This document shows, piece by piece, positions 1-8,703 of a stretch of 56,422 bases of DNA. Below the pieces are notes generated by a model that saw only the letters and a list, made by a program, of their open reading frames with translations, was not told the DNA's origin and did not search any database. Both the position numbers and the translations under genes were made by a program. Source of the DNA: Streptomyces viridochromogenes (lineage in GTDB: Bacteria > Actinomycetota > Actinomycetes > Streptomycetales > Streptomycetaceae). Where the stretch lies: positions 1-56,422 of the forward strand of contig NZ_LGUR01000254.1 in the NCBI RefSeq assembly GCF_001270495.1. Reading direction: 5' to 3'. Positions within the stretch are counted from its first letter, which is position 1, and every line of letters starts with the position of its first letter.

Positions 1-841
1 CCCCCCGCACCGTCCCGTCCCCCAACACCTCGGCGACCACATCCGCCACCTCCCCCGCACACCCCGCCCGCACCGCCGCCACGAGCTGCCCATGCCGCCG
101 CCCGCACTCGGCACGGGTCCGCCACAGCACCTCGGCAAGGTTGTCGCAGCCGGCGAGCAACCGCCCGGAACCGACCGGCACGGGCCCCCGCATCCGCTCG
201 GGCCGAGGATCACAGGCGAAGACCGACCGCAACGCCACGACCATCTGCTCCGCGGCGGCGAGCACCCGTCGCTGCCCGTCCGTCTTCCCGGCCACCCGCA
301 GCGGCAGCAGCGCGGTTCCGAGCCGGTCATCGGGCAGCGGAGCCCGCGTCACCGGCGACTGACCGGCCGTATGCCAGGCGGCCTGCACAAAGGGCCGGCT
401 CGGATCACGCAGGGCCGTCTCCAGCAGGACGAGCCCACCCGCGCTCAACCGCTCCCCCACGATCCGCAGGCCGGGCTCGGCCTGGACGGCGACATCGAGC
501 CGCACGGGCCCCTCGGGACCGTCGGCCGTGCACCCGATCCGGAAGCCACGCCGCCGCTGTGCGTCGGGCCGGGCCCGTTCCGGAACGCACGCGACCGGAT
601 CGGGGAACACCTCCCCCACCCCGGCACCGCCGCCGAGCCGCGCCAGCGCCTCGTACGCCCGTAACGCGGTCGTCTTCCCGCACCCGCTCGGCCCGGCGAA
701 GAACGTGAGCGCGCCGAGCGGAAGCGCGACCCTCCGATGCCCGGCGAACGCGGACAGCCGCAGCTCGGTGACCTGAGGACGCCCGGGACACGCCTCGCCT
801 GGGAGGCGGGCAGGAGACAACTCAGACGAGAACACGGCCAT
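1..841 (-). CDS. AAA family ATPase, SMC/RecF-like (3' end outside window)
   Basis: This reading frame is open from an ATG at 839-841 to the left edge of the window, so the C-terminus is missing. Residues ~30-50 have the beta-strand/P-loop arrangement of a RecF/SMC-like or AAA_21 ATPase, with Walker A GPSGCGKTT preceded by LTFFAGPSG. The visible ~280 residues contain no Walker B, which would lie further left. Such stand-alone ATPases can act in DNA repair, in defence (OLD-like) or as switch proteins, and the visible part does not say which. The gene runs in the same direction as the sepF-like gene to its right but is separated from it by ~160 bp, so it probably has its own promoter. Confidence 0.75.
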   Translation of the reverse strand, partial: MAVFSSELSPARLPGEACPGRPQVTELRLSAFAGHRRVALPLGALTFFAGPSGCGKTTALRAYEALARLGGGAGVGEVFPDPVACVPERARPDAQRRRGFRIGCTADGPEGPVRLDVAVQAEPGLRIVGERLSAGGLVLLETALRDPSRPFVQAAWHTAGQSPVTRAPLPDDRLGTALLPLRVAGKTDGQRRVLAAAEQMVVALRSVFACDPRPERMRGPVPVGSGRLLAGCDNLAEVLWRTRAECGRRHGQLVAAVRAGCAGEVADVVAEVLGDGTVRG

Positions 842-1004
842 GCCCGGACCGTAGGCCCCCGGCGATCAGGCGAACCGTTCCACCCCGGCGCCCTTCCTAC
901 GATCGAGGGACCGCACGTGGGCGCGACCAGCCACAGACGACCCGCACCCGCAAGACAAAGCTCAGCAACGTCAGACACCCGGCGCCGTCAGCCGCCCGGC
1001 ACCG

Positions 1005-1394
1005 TCACGTGCCCGGAACCCCCGCCCCCTCCATCAACCCGCTCACCTCGGTCCCGGGCGGCGTCAGCAGGAACACGTTCCGGTCCACCCGGTGCATCCC
1101 GCTCGCCAGCCCGAAGACGACACCCGTGCTGAAGTCCAGCACCCGCTTGGCGACCTCGGTCTCCGCTCCCGTCAGATCCAGCAGCACCGGAATCCCCGCC
1201 ATCAGGGTCTCGGCGACATCGCGGGCGTCCGCGAAGACGTTGACCCGCAGAACGACGAACCGGCGGCGCGGCTCCGTCACCGCCTCCGGGGGGACTCGGT
1301 GGTCCACCGCGGACGGCCAGGCGTCACGGCCGCGCAACGGCACGACCTGGGCGAGCCCTTCCCACTGTTCATCGGTGACGTCGTGGCTGTTCAC
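1005..1394 (-). CDS. SepF-like cell division protein (YlmF/DUF552 family)
   Basis: The ~129-residue protein has the compact SepF fold. A variable acidic N-terminus is followed by FVVLRVNVFADARDVAETL, then the GIPVLLDLTGAE segment, the RVLDFSTGVVFGLASG helix-strand and the terminal VFLLTPPGTEV strand. SepF proteins bind the FtsZ C-terminus at the septum. Streptomyces also encodes SepF-like paralogues (SflA/SflB), and this small protein could be one of those rather than the ftsZ-linked SepF, because no ftsZ, ylmE or divIVA lies nearby. I chose the GTG at 1392-1394 because it follows a GGGGGAG sequence and gives the N-terminus MNSHDVTDEQW; a TTG at 1439 would add 15 residues. The gene is divergent from the nitrate reductase gene. 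Confidence 0.8.
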   Translation of the reverse strand: MNSHDVTDEQWEGLAQVVPLRGRDAWPSAVDHRVPPEAVTEPRRRFVVLRVNVFADARDVAETLMAGIPVLLDLTGAETEVAKRVLDFSTGVVFGLASGMHRVDRNVFLLTPPGTEVSGLMEGAGVPGT

Positions 1395-1649
1395 CGGCTC
1401 CCCCCGACCTGACTTGCCTTCAATGCCTGCACCAGCCAATTCTTACGCCAAGTCACCCGTTCGGCCCAACAGCGACACGGTGCGCGACCGCACCGAAACC
1501 GTCCCGCACGGCACCACCCACCCCCTCACATCGCCTCGTCTGCAACTGTGTGGCCGACGTAACTCCTCATGATCAAGGGATGTGACATCGACGTAACGGG
1601 CAATTCGTACGCTTCACTCACCACCCCGACCGCCGGAGAAGGGCAGCGC

Positions 1650-4600
1650 GTGATCTCGACCACCTCCACGACTCCGGTCTCCACGACTCAGGTCCGGACG
1701 GTCTGCACGTACTGCGGGGTCGGCTGCGGAATCCTGCTGGACGTCGGGATGGGGCCCGACGGGCGGCGTACGGTCCTGAAGGCGTCCGGTGACAAGGCGC
1801 ACCCGGCGAACGCGGGCCGGTTGTGCACCAAGGGCGCGACCACGGCCGAGATGCTCGCCGCGCCCGGGCGGCTGACCACCGCGCTGGTCAGGGACGACCG
1901 GGGCGAGGAGCCGGTGCCCTCCCCGGTCGCCGACGCCATCGCCGAGACCGCCCGCCGGCTCCGCTCGATCATCGACGAGCACGGGCCGGACGCGGTCGGC
2001 TTCTATGTGTCCGGGCAGATGAGCCTGGAGGCCCAGTACCTGGCGAACAAGCTGGCCAAGGGGTTCGTCCGCACCAACCAGATCGAGTCGAACTCGCGGT
2101 TGTGCATGGCCAGTGCCGGGGCTGGTTACAAGCTCTCCCTGGGCGCCGACGGGCCGCCCGGGTCGTACGAGGACTTCGACAAGGCCGACGTGTTCCTCGT
2201 CACCGGCTCGAACATGGCCGACTGCCATCCCATCCTCTTCCTGCGGATGATGGATCGGGTCAAGGCGGGCGCGAAACTCATCGTGGTCGACCCGCGACGC
2301 ACCGCCACCGCCGCCAAGGCCGACCTGTTCCTCCAGATCAAGCCGGGCACCGACCTCGCCCTGCTCAACGGCCTGCTGCACCTGCTCGTCGAGAACGGCC
2401 ACACCGACCCCGACTTCATCGCGGCCCACACCGAGGGCTGGGAGGAGATGCCCGCCTTCCTCGCCGACTACGCGCCGGCCGCCGTCGCGGAGATCACGGG
2501 GATCGACGAGGACGACCTGCGCACGGCCGCCCGGCTGATCGGCGAGGCGGGCGAGTGGATGAGCTGCTGGACGATGGGGCTCAACCAGTCCACGCACGGC
2601 ACCTGGAACACGAACGCCCTGGTCAATCTGCATCTGGCAACGGGTGCCATCTGCCGGCCGGGCTCCGGGCCGTTCTCGCTCACCGGGCAGCCCAACGCCA
2701 TGGGCGGGCGCGAGATGGGGTACATGGGGCCGGGGCTGCCGGGGCAGCGGTCCGTGCTCGTCGAGGCCGAGCGGGACTTCGTCGAGGAGCTGTGGGAGCT
2801 GCCGCCGGGCACGCTGCGTGCCGACGGGGTCGGCAAGGGCACCGTCGAGATGTTCCAGAAGATGGCCGACGGCGAGATCAAGGCCTGCTGGATCATCTGC
2901 ACCAATCCCGTCGCCTCGGTCGCCAACCGCCGTACGGTCATCGAGGGTCTTGAGGCCGCCGAGTTCGTCGTCACGCAGGACGTCTTCGGTGAGACCGAGA
3001 CCAACGCGTACGCCGATGTCGTGCTGCCCGGCGCGATGTGGACCGAGGGCGAGGGCGTCTTCGTCAACAGTGAGCGCAATCTGACGCTGACCCGGGCCAT
3101 GACCGACCCGCCCGGGGAGGCGATGGCGGACTGGCGGATCATCGCGGCGGTCGCGTGCGCGATGGGGTACGAGAAGGGGTTCTCGTACGAGAGTGCCGAG
3201 GACGTCTTCGAGGAGATACGGCGGGCCTGGAACCCGGTGACCGGCTGGGATCTGCGGGGGGTGACGTACGAGCGGCTGCGGGCCACGCCCGTGCAGTGGC
3301 CGGCCGCCGATGTGGCGGGCCCGGAGCGCAATCCGATCCGGTACGTCGGCGCGGACGGCGAGCTGCGGTTCCCTACCGGGAGCGGGCGGGCCGCCTTCCA
3401 TGCGCGGCCGCACATGCCGGCCGCCGAGATGCCCGACGACGACTACCCCTTCGTACTGAACACCGGGCGGGTGCAGCACCAGTGGCACACGTTGACCAAG
3501 ACCGGGCGGGTCGCCAAGCTCAACAAGCTGAACCCGGGGCCGTTCGTGGAGGTGCATCCGCGGGACGCGCGTGAGCTGGGGATCGCCGACGGGGACCGGG
3601 TGGAGGTCGCCTCGCGGCGGGGGCGGGCGGTACTGCCGGCCGTGGTGACGGACCGGGTGCGGCCCGGGGGCTGTTTCGCGCCGTTCCACTGGAACGACCT
3701 CTTCGGGGAGTATCTGAGCGTCAACGCGGTGACGAGCGACGCGGTGGACCCGATCTCCTTCCAGCCGGAGTTCAAGGTGTGCGCGGTGTCCTTGACCAGG
3801 GTGGCGGCTCCGGTGCCGGAAGGGCCGGTGGGGCCGGTTGAGGCGCTGACGCCGACGGCTGTCACACCCGGCTCCGCTGATCCGTTCGGTCTGGCACCCT
3901 CCCCGCCGCCCGTCCTGACCGCCCAGGAACGCCTGTATCTGACGGGCTTCCTCGCCGGCATCGGGAGCGGCGCACCCGGGATCCCCGTCCTGCCGCCGGA
4001 CGCGCCCTTCAGCCCCGAGCACGCACTGTGGGTCAACGGCGTGCTCGCCGGGATGTACTCCCGCACGGCGGCGGAACCGGTGACGCGTGACGGCCGTGAG
4101 GTCGTCGTGCTGTGGGCCTCGCAGACCGGCAACGCCGAGGAGTTCGCCACCGCCACCGCCGAGCGACTGGGCGCGGCGGGGCACCGGGCCACCCTGGTCG
4201 GCATGGACGAGGCCGATGTCCCCGCTCTCGCCCGTGCGGCCGACCTTCTCTTCATCACCAGCACGTTCGGCGACGGTGACGCCCCGGACAACGGGTCGGG
4301 CTTCTGGGACACGCTGTCCGACGCGGAGGCTCCGCGGCTGGACGGGGTGCGGTACGCCGTGCTCGCTTTCGGCGACTCGTCCTACGACGACTTCTGTGGC
4401 CACGGGCGTCGGCTGGACGCGCGGCTGGGCGAACTGGGCGCGGTGCGCATGGCCCCCCGTACGGACTGCGAACCGGACTTCGAGCCGTCCGCCGGGGTGT
4501 GGCTCGACCAGGTCCTGACGGCACTGGGCGGCACGCAGACACCCGCTGTCCCGAAGCCGACCGGGAAACCGAAGGCCGGTGCCAAGCCCGCCCCCGCCAC

Positions 4601-5699
4601 CGCCCGCCTCGTCGGCAACCGGCTGCTCAGCCGGACCGGTGCGGGCAAGGAGGTGCGGCGTTTCACCTTCGACACGAGCGGGACCCCGCTGACGTACGAG
4701 GCGGGCGACGCGCTCGGCGTGCGGCCGGTCAACTCGCCCGCGCTGGTGGAGGAGTGGCTGGCGGTCACCGGCGTCGACGGATCGACCGCCCTGGAGCTGG
4801 ACGGCGTCGGCGGGACCACCTTCGCCGAGGCCCTGCACCGGCACCTGGACATCACGAGGATCACCCCTGACCTGCTCCGCTTCGTCGCCGAACGCGTCCG
4901 CGACGACCGGGAGCTGCGCCGGCTGCTGCGGCCCGACAACAAGGACGGTCTGGCGCAGTGGAGTTGGGGTCGGCAGGCCGCGGACGTCATCGCCGAGCAT
5001 CCGGTGCGGGCGAGCGCCGAGGACTGGGCCGGGGTGCTCAAGAAGCTCCAGCCGCGCCTGTACTCCATATCGTCCAGCCCGCTCGTCGACCCGCACAGCG
5101 TGTCGCTGACGGTCTCCGTCGTGCGGTACGAGAACCTGCACGGCCGGCCGCGCGGCGGGGTCTGCTCGCCCTTCCTGGCCGATGCCGAACCGGACACCGA
5201 GGTGCCGGTCTTCGTCCAGCGCTCCCCGCACTTCCGGCCGCCCGCGGACGCCTCGACGCCGATGGTGATGGTCGGCCCGGGCACCGGTGTCGCCCCGTTC
5301 GTCGGCTTCCTCCAGGAGCGGCGCGCGCTCGGGCACCGGGCACCCAACTGGCTGTTCTTCGGGGAGCAGCACCGGGCCAGCGACTTCTACTACGAGGAGG
5401 AGCTGACCACGCTCCTCGACGAGGGCGCCCTCGCCCGCCTCGACACCGCGTTCTCCCGGGACCAGCGCAACAAGGTGTACGTGCAGGACCGGATGCGCGA
5501 GCACGGCCCCGAGCTGTGGCGCTGGCTCCAGGACGGCGCCCACTTCTACGTCTGCGGCGACGCCTCGCGCATGGCCAAGGACGTGGACCAGGCGCTCCGG
5601 GACATCGCGGTCGCGCACGGCGGGCTGGAGGAGGCCGAGGCGGCGGCGTACGTGAAGCAGCTGGCGGCGGCGAAACGGTACGTTCGGGACGTGTACTAG
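1650..5699 (+). CDS. nasA: assimilatory nitrate reductase fused to sulfite-reductase-type flavoprotein
   Basis: This ~1349-residue protein joins two enzymes. Residues ~15-725 are a molybdopterin oxidoreductase of the NasA/NapA class. Four cysteines bind a 4Fe-4S cluster (C19, C22, C26, C59), and C152 in [10 protein letters not shown] is the expected Mo ligand. Residues ~815-960 are a flavodoxin (FMN) domain beginning [15 protein letters not shown]. Residues ~985-1349 are a CysJ-like FAD/NADPH module with [21 protein letters not shown] and [13 protein letters not shown]. The protein should reduce nitrate to nitrite in the cytoplasm with NADPH passing electrons through FAD and FMN, so no separate NasB-type reductase is needed. 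The GTG at 1650 was chosen because GGAGAAGGG lies just upstream; an ATG at 1569 is also in frame. No nitrite reductase or transporter gene is adjacent. Confidence 0.93.
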   Translation: MISTTSTTPVSTTQVRTVCTYCGVGCGILLDVGMGPDGRRTVLKASGDKAHPANAGRLCTKGATTAEMLAAPGRLTTALVRDDRGEEPVPSPVADAIAETARRLRSIIDEHGPDAVGFYVSGQMSLEAQYLANKLAKGFVRTNQIESNSRLCMASAGAGYKLSLGADGPPGSYEDFDKADVFLVTGSNMADCHPILFLRMMDRVKAGAKLIVVDPRRTATAAKADLFLQIKPGTDLALLNGLLHLLVENGHTDPDFIAAHTEGWEEMPAFLADYAPAAVAEITGIDEDDLRTAARLIGEAGEWMSCWTMGLNQSTHGTWNTNALVNLHLATGAICRPGSGPFSLTGQPNAMGGREMGYMGPGLPGQRSVLVEAERDFVEELWELPPGTLRADGVGKGTVEMFQKMADGEIKACWIICTNPVASVANRRTVIEGLEAAEFVVTQDVFGETETNAYADVVLPGAMWTEGEGVFVNSERNLTLTRAMTDPPGEAMADWRIIAAVACAMGYEKGFSYESAEDVFEEIRRAWNPVTGWDLRGVTYERLRATPVQWPAADVAGPERNPIRYVGADGELRFPTGSGRAAFHARPHMPAAEMPDDDYPFVLNTGRVQHQWHTLTKTGRVAKLNKLNPGPFVEVHPRDARELGIADGDRVEVASRRGRAVLPAVVTDRVRPGGCFAPFHWNDLFGEYLSVNAVTSDAVDPISFQPEFKVCAVSLTRVAAPVPEGPVGPVEALTPTAVTPGSADPFGLAPSPPPVLTAQERLYLTGFLAGIGSGAPGIPVLPPDAPFSPEHALWVNGVLAGMYSRTAAEPVTRDGREVVVLWASQTGNAEEFATATAERLGAAGHRATLVGMDEADVPALARAADLLFITSTFGDGDAPDNGSGFWDTLSDAEAPRLDGVRYAVLAFGDSSYDDFCGHGRRLDARLGELGAVRMAPRTDCEPDFEPSAGVWLDQVLTALGGTQTPAVPKPTGKPKAGAKPAPATARLVGNRLLSRTGAGKEVRRFTFDTSGTPLTYEAGDALGVRPVNSPALVEEWLAVTGVDGSTALELDGVGGTTFAEALHRHLDITRITPDLLRFVAERVRDDRELRRLLRPDNKDGLAQWSWGRQAADVIAEHPVRASAEDWAGVLKKLQPRLYSISSSPLVDPHSVSLTVSVVRYENLHGRPRGGVCSPFLADAEPDTEVPVFVQRSPHFRPPADASTPMVMVGPGTGVAPFVGFLQERRALGHRAPNWLFFGEQHRASDFYYEEELTTLLDEGALARLDTAFSRDQRNKVYVQDRMREHGPELWRWLQDGAHFYVCGDASRMAKDVDQALRDIAVAHGGLEEAEAAAYVKQLAAAKRYVRDVY

Positions 5700-5813
5700 C
5701 CCCTCGTGCGGGGCGTGTACCAGCCCTTCCCGGGGATCTTCTCACCCGCCTCACACCGGACTCTTCACCTCCGGGGGCACCCCGCTCACCAGGCATGATT
5801 ACGTTCCGGTGCC

Positions 5814-7532
5814 GTGCAGTCGGCAGAACAGCAACGGGTGGCGCCCGGCCGGTGGACGCGGCCGGCGGCGCCCGCCGTCCCGGAACCCCCCGCCCAGTGG
5901 CACCGCGTCCTGACCCTCCTCGCGGACATCAGCCTCTTCGTCGGCACCCGCCCGATCTGGACCCAGGCGGCCAGTCACCGTCTTGTCGTGGCCGCCGTCA
6001 TCTCGGCGTGCTACGCCTCGATCCTGGCGTGCGGCGTGCTGACCCTGGTCGTGCGGCGGGCGCGCTCACTGGCCCGCCTCGACCTGTGCGTCCTGGTGAC
6101 CGCCGTGACGCTGACGCTGTGCGCGTGGGCGATGAACCACGGCGGCAGCGACGAGGCGATCCTCACCACCCAGGCCGCCCGTGAACTGGTCGCCGGGCAC
6201 CCGGTCTACGGGCAGCCGTGGCCCTGGCTCTTCGGCCACGGCGTCGCCCTCACCCCGACGGTCACGGGCGGCTACGACTTCACGTACGGCTATCCGCCGC
6301 TGACACCGCTGCTCACCGCGCCGCTGCTGTGGCTGGGGCACGGGGCACTGCCCGCGACGGTCGTGAGCACGGCCGCGCTCATCGCCGGCGCCGTCGCGCT
6401 GTGGCGGATGCTGCCCACGCCGTGGCGGTCGGCGGCCACCATGGTCTGCCTCGGCTTCGGTTTCCTGCCGTCGTACGGCCGCCTCGGCTATCCGGCGATC
6501 GTGGCGCTGGCCCTGCTGGTGCCGGTGGTGGTGCGGTGGCCGCGGCTCGGGCGGGGCGGGCGGCTCGGGGTGGCCGGGCTGGCGCGGGCGGCGTGTCTGG
6601 GGGCGGCTTGCGCGGCACAGCAACTGCCGTGGTTCGTCACGCCGTTCCTGCTGGCCGGGGTCTACGCCGTGCGGCGCGGGGAGTCGGGGGCGCGGGCGGC
6701 GGCGCTGGTGGTGGCGCGGATCGCCGGGGCCGCCGGGGTCGTGTGGCTGCTGGTCAACACCTACTTCGTCGTGAGCGAGCCGGGCACCTGGGTCCGGGGC
6801 ATCGCGCTGCCGCTGACGCAGGGCGCGGTGATCCACGGACAGGGAGTGGTCGGCGTGTCCCTGTACTTCACCGACGGCAGCGACCGGCTCGACTGGTACT
6901 CGCACGCGAGCATGCTGCTGGCGGCGGGGCTCTTCGCGCTGTTCGTGTTGTTCGTTCGGCGGCTGGGGCCCGCGGCGACCGTTCTGCCGTGGTGCGCGTT
7001 CTTTCTGGCGACGCGGTCCCAGGACGGCTACTACGTGATGATGACGCCGCTGTGGCTCGCGGCGGCGGTGACCGCCCCGGCGTCGGAGTTCGCGACCGCC
7101 TGGCAGCCGCGTCCGGGGATGCTGTCCCGGCGCCCGGCACGTATCGCGGCGGCCGTGCTCCTGCTCACGCCGGCTCTGACGAGCGCGGCATGGGCGGCGA
7201 CGGGGACGCCTCCGCTGCGCCTGCGGGTGGTGTCCGCGCGATGGGCGGCGCCGACTGCCGTGAGCCGCCTCGGCGTCGAGGTCACCAACACGGAAGCCGC
7301 CGCGCTCGCGCCCCACTTCACGCTCACCACGGGGCAGGGCATGAACCAGTACTGGACGGTCGTACGGGGCCCGGCCACGCTGCCCGCTCACGCTACGGCC
7401 CGCTATGAACTCCGGCCGCCCGCAGGGAGGTTCGTCCTCCCCCGTCCGGGCGTACGGATCCGGCTGCGGGCCTTCACGGCCGTACCGCAGACACTGTCGA
7501 GCGCGGACGTCAGGCTGCCGCGGTCCGGGTGA
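5814..7532 (+). CDS. polytopic membrane protein, GT-C glycosyltransferase-like
   Basis: The ~572-residue protein has a hydrophilic N-terminus of ~30 residues, then about ten hydrophobic helices spaced across residues 35-460. A periplasmic-type loop after helix 3 contains GGSDEAILTTQAARELVAGHPVYG, a pattern seen in polyprenyl-phosphate-dependent (GT-C/GT87-like) mannosyltransferases and related membrane enzymes. The ~110-residue C-terminal part looks like an extracellular beta-rich domain. The assignment to GT-C is by topology and loop resemblance, not by a diagnostic motif, so substrate and product are unknown. The start is a GTG at 5814, 114 bp after the nitrate reductase stop. The 3' end overlaps the convergent yceI gene by 23 bp. 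Confidence 0.65.
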   Translation: MQSAEQQRVAPGRWTRPAAPAVPEPPAQWHRVLTLLADISLFVGTRPIWTQAASHRLVVAAVISACYASILACGVLTLVVRRARSLARLDLCVLVTAVTLTLCAWAMNHGGSDEAILTTQAARELVAGHPVYGQPWPWLFGHGVALTPTVTGGYDFTYGYPPLTPLLTAPLLWLGHGALPATVVSTAALIAGAVALWRMLPTPWRSAATMVCLGFGFLPSYGRLGYPAIVALALLVPVVVRWPRLGRGGRLGVAGLARAACLGAACAAQQLPWFVTPFLLAGVYAVRRGESGARAAALVVARIAGAAGVVWLLVNTYFVVSEPGTWVRGIALPLTQGAVIHGQGVVGVSLYFTDGSDRLDWYSHASMLLAAGLFALFVLFVRRLGPAATVLPWCAFFLATRSQDGYYVMMTPLWLAAAVTAPASEFATAWQPRPGMLSRRPARIAAAVLLLTPALTSAAWAATGTPPLRLRVVSARWAAPTAVSRLGVEVTNTEAAALAPHFTLTTGQGMNQYWTVVRGPATLPAHATARYELRPPAGRFVLPRPGVRIRLRAFTAVPQTLSSADVRLPRSG

Positions 7533-8028
7533 AGCGGAGCGTGCCGGCGACCGTGGTGAGGCCGCGGATCATGCCGAGCTGGTTCCAGCCCATGCCGAAC
7601 TGGTCGCGGTCCACGGTGAACTCGGCGTCCAGGGTGAGCGATCCGGTGTCCGCGCCGACGAGTCGGGCGGTGAACGACTTGGGGCGGCTGATGCCGCGGA
7701 CGGTGAGCTGACCGACGACGTGCACGGTGTCGCCGTCGCGCAGCTCGGCGCTGCGGACCGAGAAGGTGATCTCGGGGTGGTGGGCGGCGTCGAAGAAGTC
7801 GGCGGAGCGCAGGTGCTCGTCGCGCTTGGCGTTGCGGGTGTCCAGGGAGGCGACGTCAAGGGTGATCGTGCCGGCGGCGGATCCGTCGGGCCGCACCTCG
7901 CCGTTGCCGGTGACGGCGTCGAAGGTGCCCTTCACGGTCATCAGGCCCCAGAACGTCCGGTGCCGGACGGCGACGGTGGAGGCGCTGGGGTCGAGCTGCC
8001 ATGTTCCGGTTTCGACGGCGACGGTCAT
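7510..8028 (-). CDS. YceI family lipid-binding protein
   Basis: The 172-residue protein shows the complete YceI lipocalin-like pattern. It starts GTWQLDPSASTVAVRHRTFWG, continues GEVRPDGSAAGTITLDVASLDTRNAKRDEHLRSADFFDAAHHP, and ends with the VDRDQFGMGWNQLGMI segment. YceI proteins bind isoprenoid-type lipids, often polyprenyl quinones or their precursors. No signal peptide is present, so this form is cytoplasmic, as is common in actinobacteria. AGGAG precedes the ATG with good spacing. The gene is divergent from a MarR regulator across a 111-bp region with two near-identical palindromes, so the MarR protein very likely controls it. Confidence 0.92.
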   Translation of the reverse strand: MTVAVETGTWQLDPSASTVAVRHRTFWGLMTVKGTFDAVTGNGEVRPDGSAAGTITLDVASLDTRNAKRDEHLRSADFFDAAHHPEITFSVRSAELRDGDTVHVVGQLTVRGISRPKSFTARLVGADTGSLTLDAEFTVDRDQFGMGWNQLGMIRGLTTVAGTLRFTRTAAA

Positions 8029-8074
8029 GATCTTTCACTCCTGGGCATCGGGGTCATGGGGGGCGCATGTGTAG

Positions 8075-8086
8075 TCCAAATTTGGA
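8075..8086. promoter_or_regulatory. palindromic operator 1, MarR/yceI divergent region
   Basis: TCCAAATTTGGA is a perfect 12-bp palindrome on the yceI side of the divergent region. It recurs with one base change 33 bp away, close to three DNA turns. The position, about 50 bp upstream of the yceI ATG, fits repression or shared control by the MarR dimer encoded next door. This is inferred from symmetry and position. Confidence 0.6.
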
Positions 8087-8107
8087 TGACCCCACGCTAG
8101 CCGATAC

Positions 8108-8119
8108 TCCAATTTTGGA
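8108..8119. promoter_or_regulatory. palindromic operator 2, overlapping the marR promoter
   Basis: TCCAATTTTGGA repeats operator 1 with a single change. It lies immediately upstream of a possible -10 box, TACACT at 8127-8132, which is 7 nt before the ATG of the MarR gene at 8140. That spacing and the absence of a ribosome binding site suggest a leaderless marR transcript, with this site placed to repress it. Confidence 0.55.
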
Positions 8120-8139
8120 CAACAGCTACACTCGAAATC

Positions 8140-8622
8140 ATGGCCGACCTCCCCGAATGCCCCTCCGCCTCCGGCGACGGGCTCCTGCCTGCCGAGCTGC
8201 ACGCCTGGATGCTGATGCTGGCCGCGACGGGGGCCGTCGAGCAGGAGCTGCGCGGCGTGGTCAAAGAACGGCTGGACATCTCGCACGACGAGTTCCTGGT
8301 CCTGTGCCTGCTCGCCGGGGACCCCGGGGAGGCCCTGCGCATGACGCGGATCGCCGAGCTCCTGGGCCGCCCCAAGACCCGGCTCACCTACCAGATCGCC
8401 TGTCTCCAGCACGCCGGCCTGGTCACCCGCAAGTCGGTCTGCGGCGACAAGCGGGGCGTCGAGGTCGCCCTCACCGAGAAGGCACGGGGCCTGCTCAAGG
8501 ACGCCTCCGGGGTTCTCGCCGAGACGGTCAAGGAGGCGCTGGCGCGGTTCATGGGCCCCACCCAGCGCGAGGCGATGGGCGCGCTGATGCCCGACTTCGC
8601 GGCCGAGACGACGCCGGAGTAG
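8140..8622 (+). CDS. MarR family transcriptional regulator
   Basis: The 160-residue protein has the MarR layout. An N-terminal helix is followed by LDISHDEFLVLCLLAG, a winged helix MTRIAELLGRPKTRLTYQIACLQHAGLVTR, the wing CGDKRGVEVALTEKARGLL and a C-terminal dimerisation helix. In MarR proteins ligand binding at the dimer interface releases DNA, and the ligand here is unknown. No Shine-Dalgarno sequence precedes the ATG, and a TACACT -10-like box ends 7 nt upstream, so the message may be leaderless. The divergent neighbour is yceI, and the two shared palindromes between them are the likely binding sites. Confidence 0.9.
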   Translation: MADLPECPSASGDGLLPAELHAWMLMLAATGAVEQELRGVVKERLDISHDEFLVLCLLAGDPGEALRMTRIAELLGRPKTRLTYQIACLQHAGLVTRKSVCGDKRGVEVALTEKARGLLKDASGVLAETVKEALARFMGPTQREAMGALMPDFAAETTPE

Positions 8623-8703
8623 TCAGCGGTTCGGGCGCCGGGCGGTTGCCGGTGCGGTTGCGGGTACCCGGGCGGGGCCCGCCACCACACCGAGGAGGGG
8701 TTC

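Noticed and set aside
1614..5618. Very long open frame on the minus strand opposite the nitrate reductase
   Set aside because: It is the mirror of a strongly GC3-biased gene; its residues are Arg/Gly/His/Pro-rich and show no domain.
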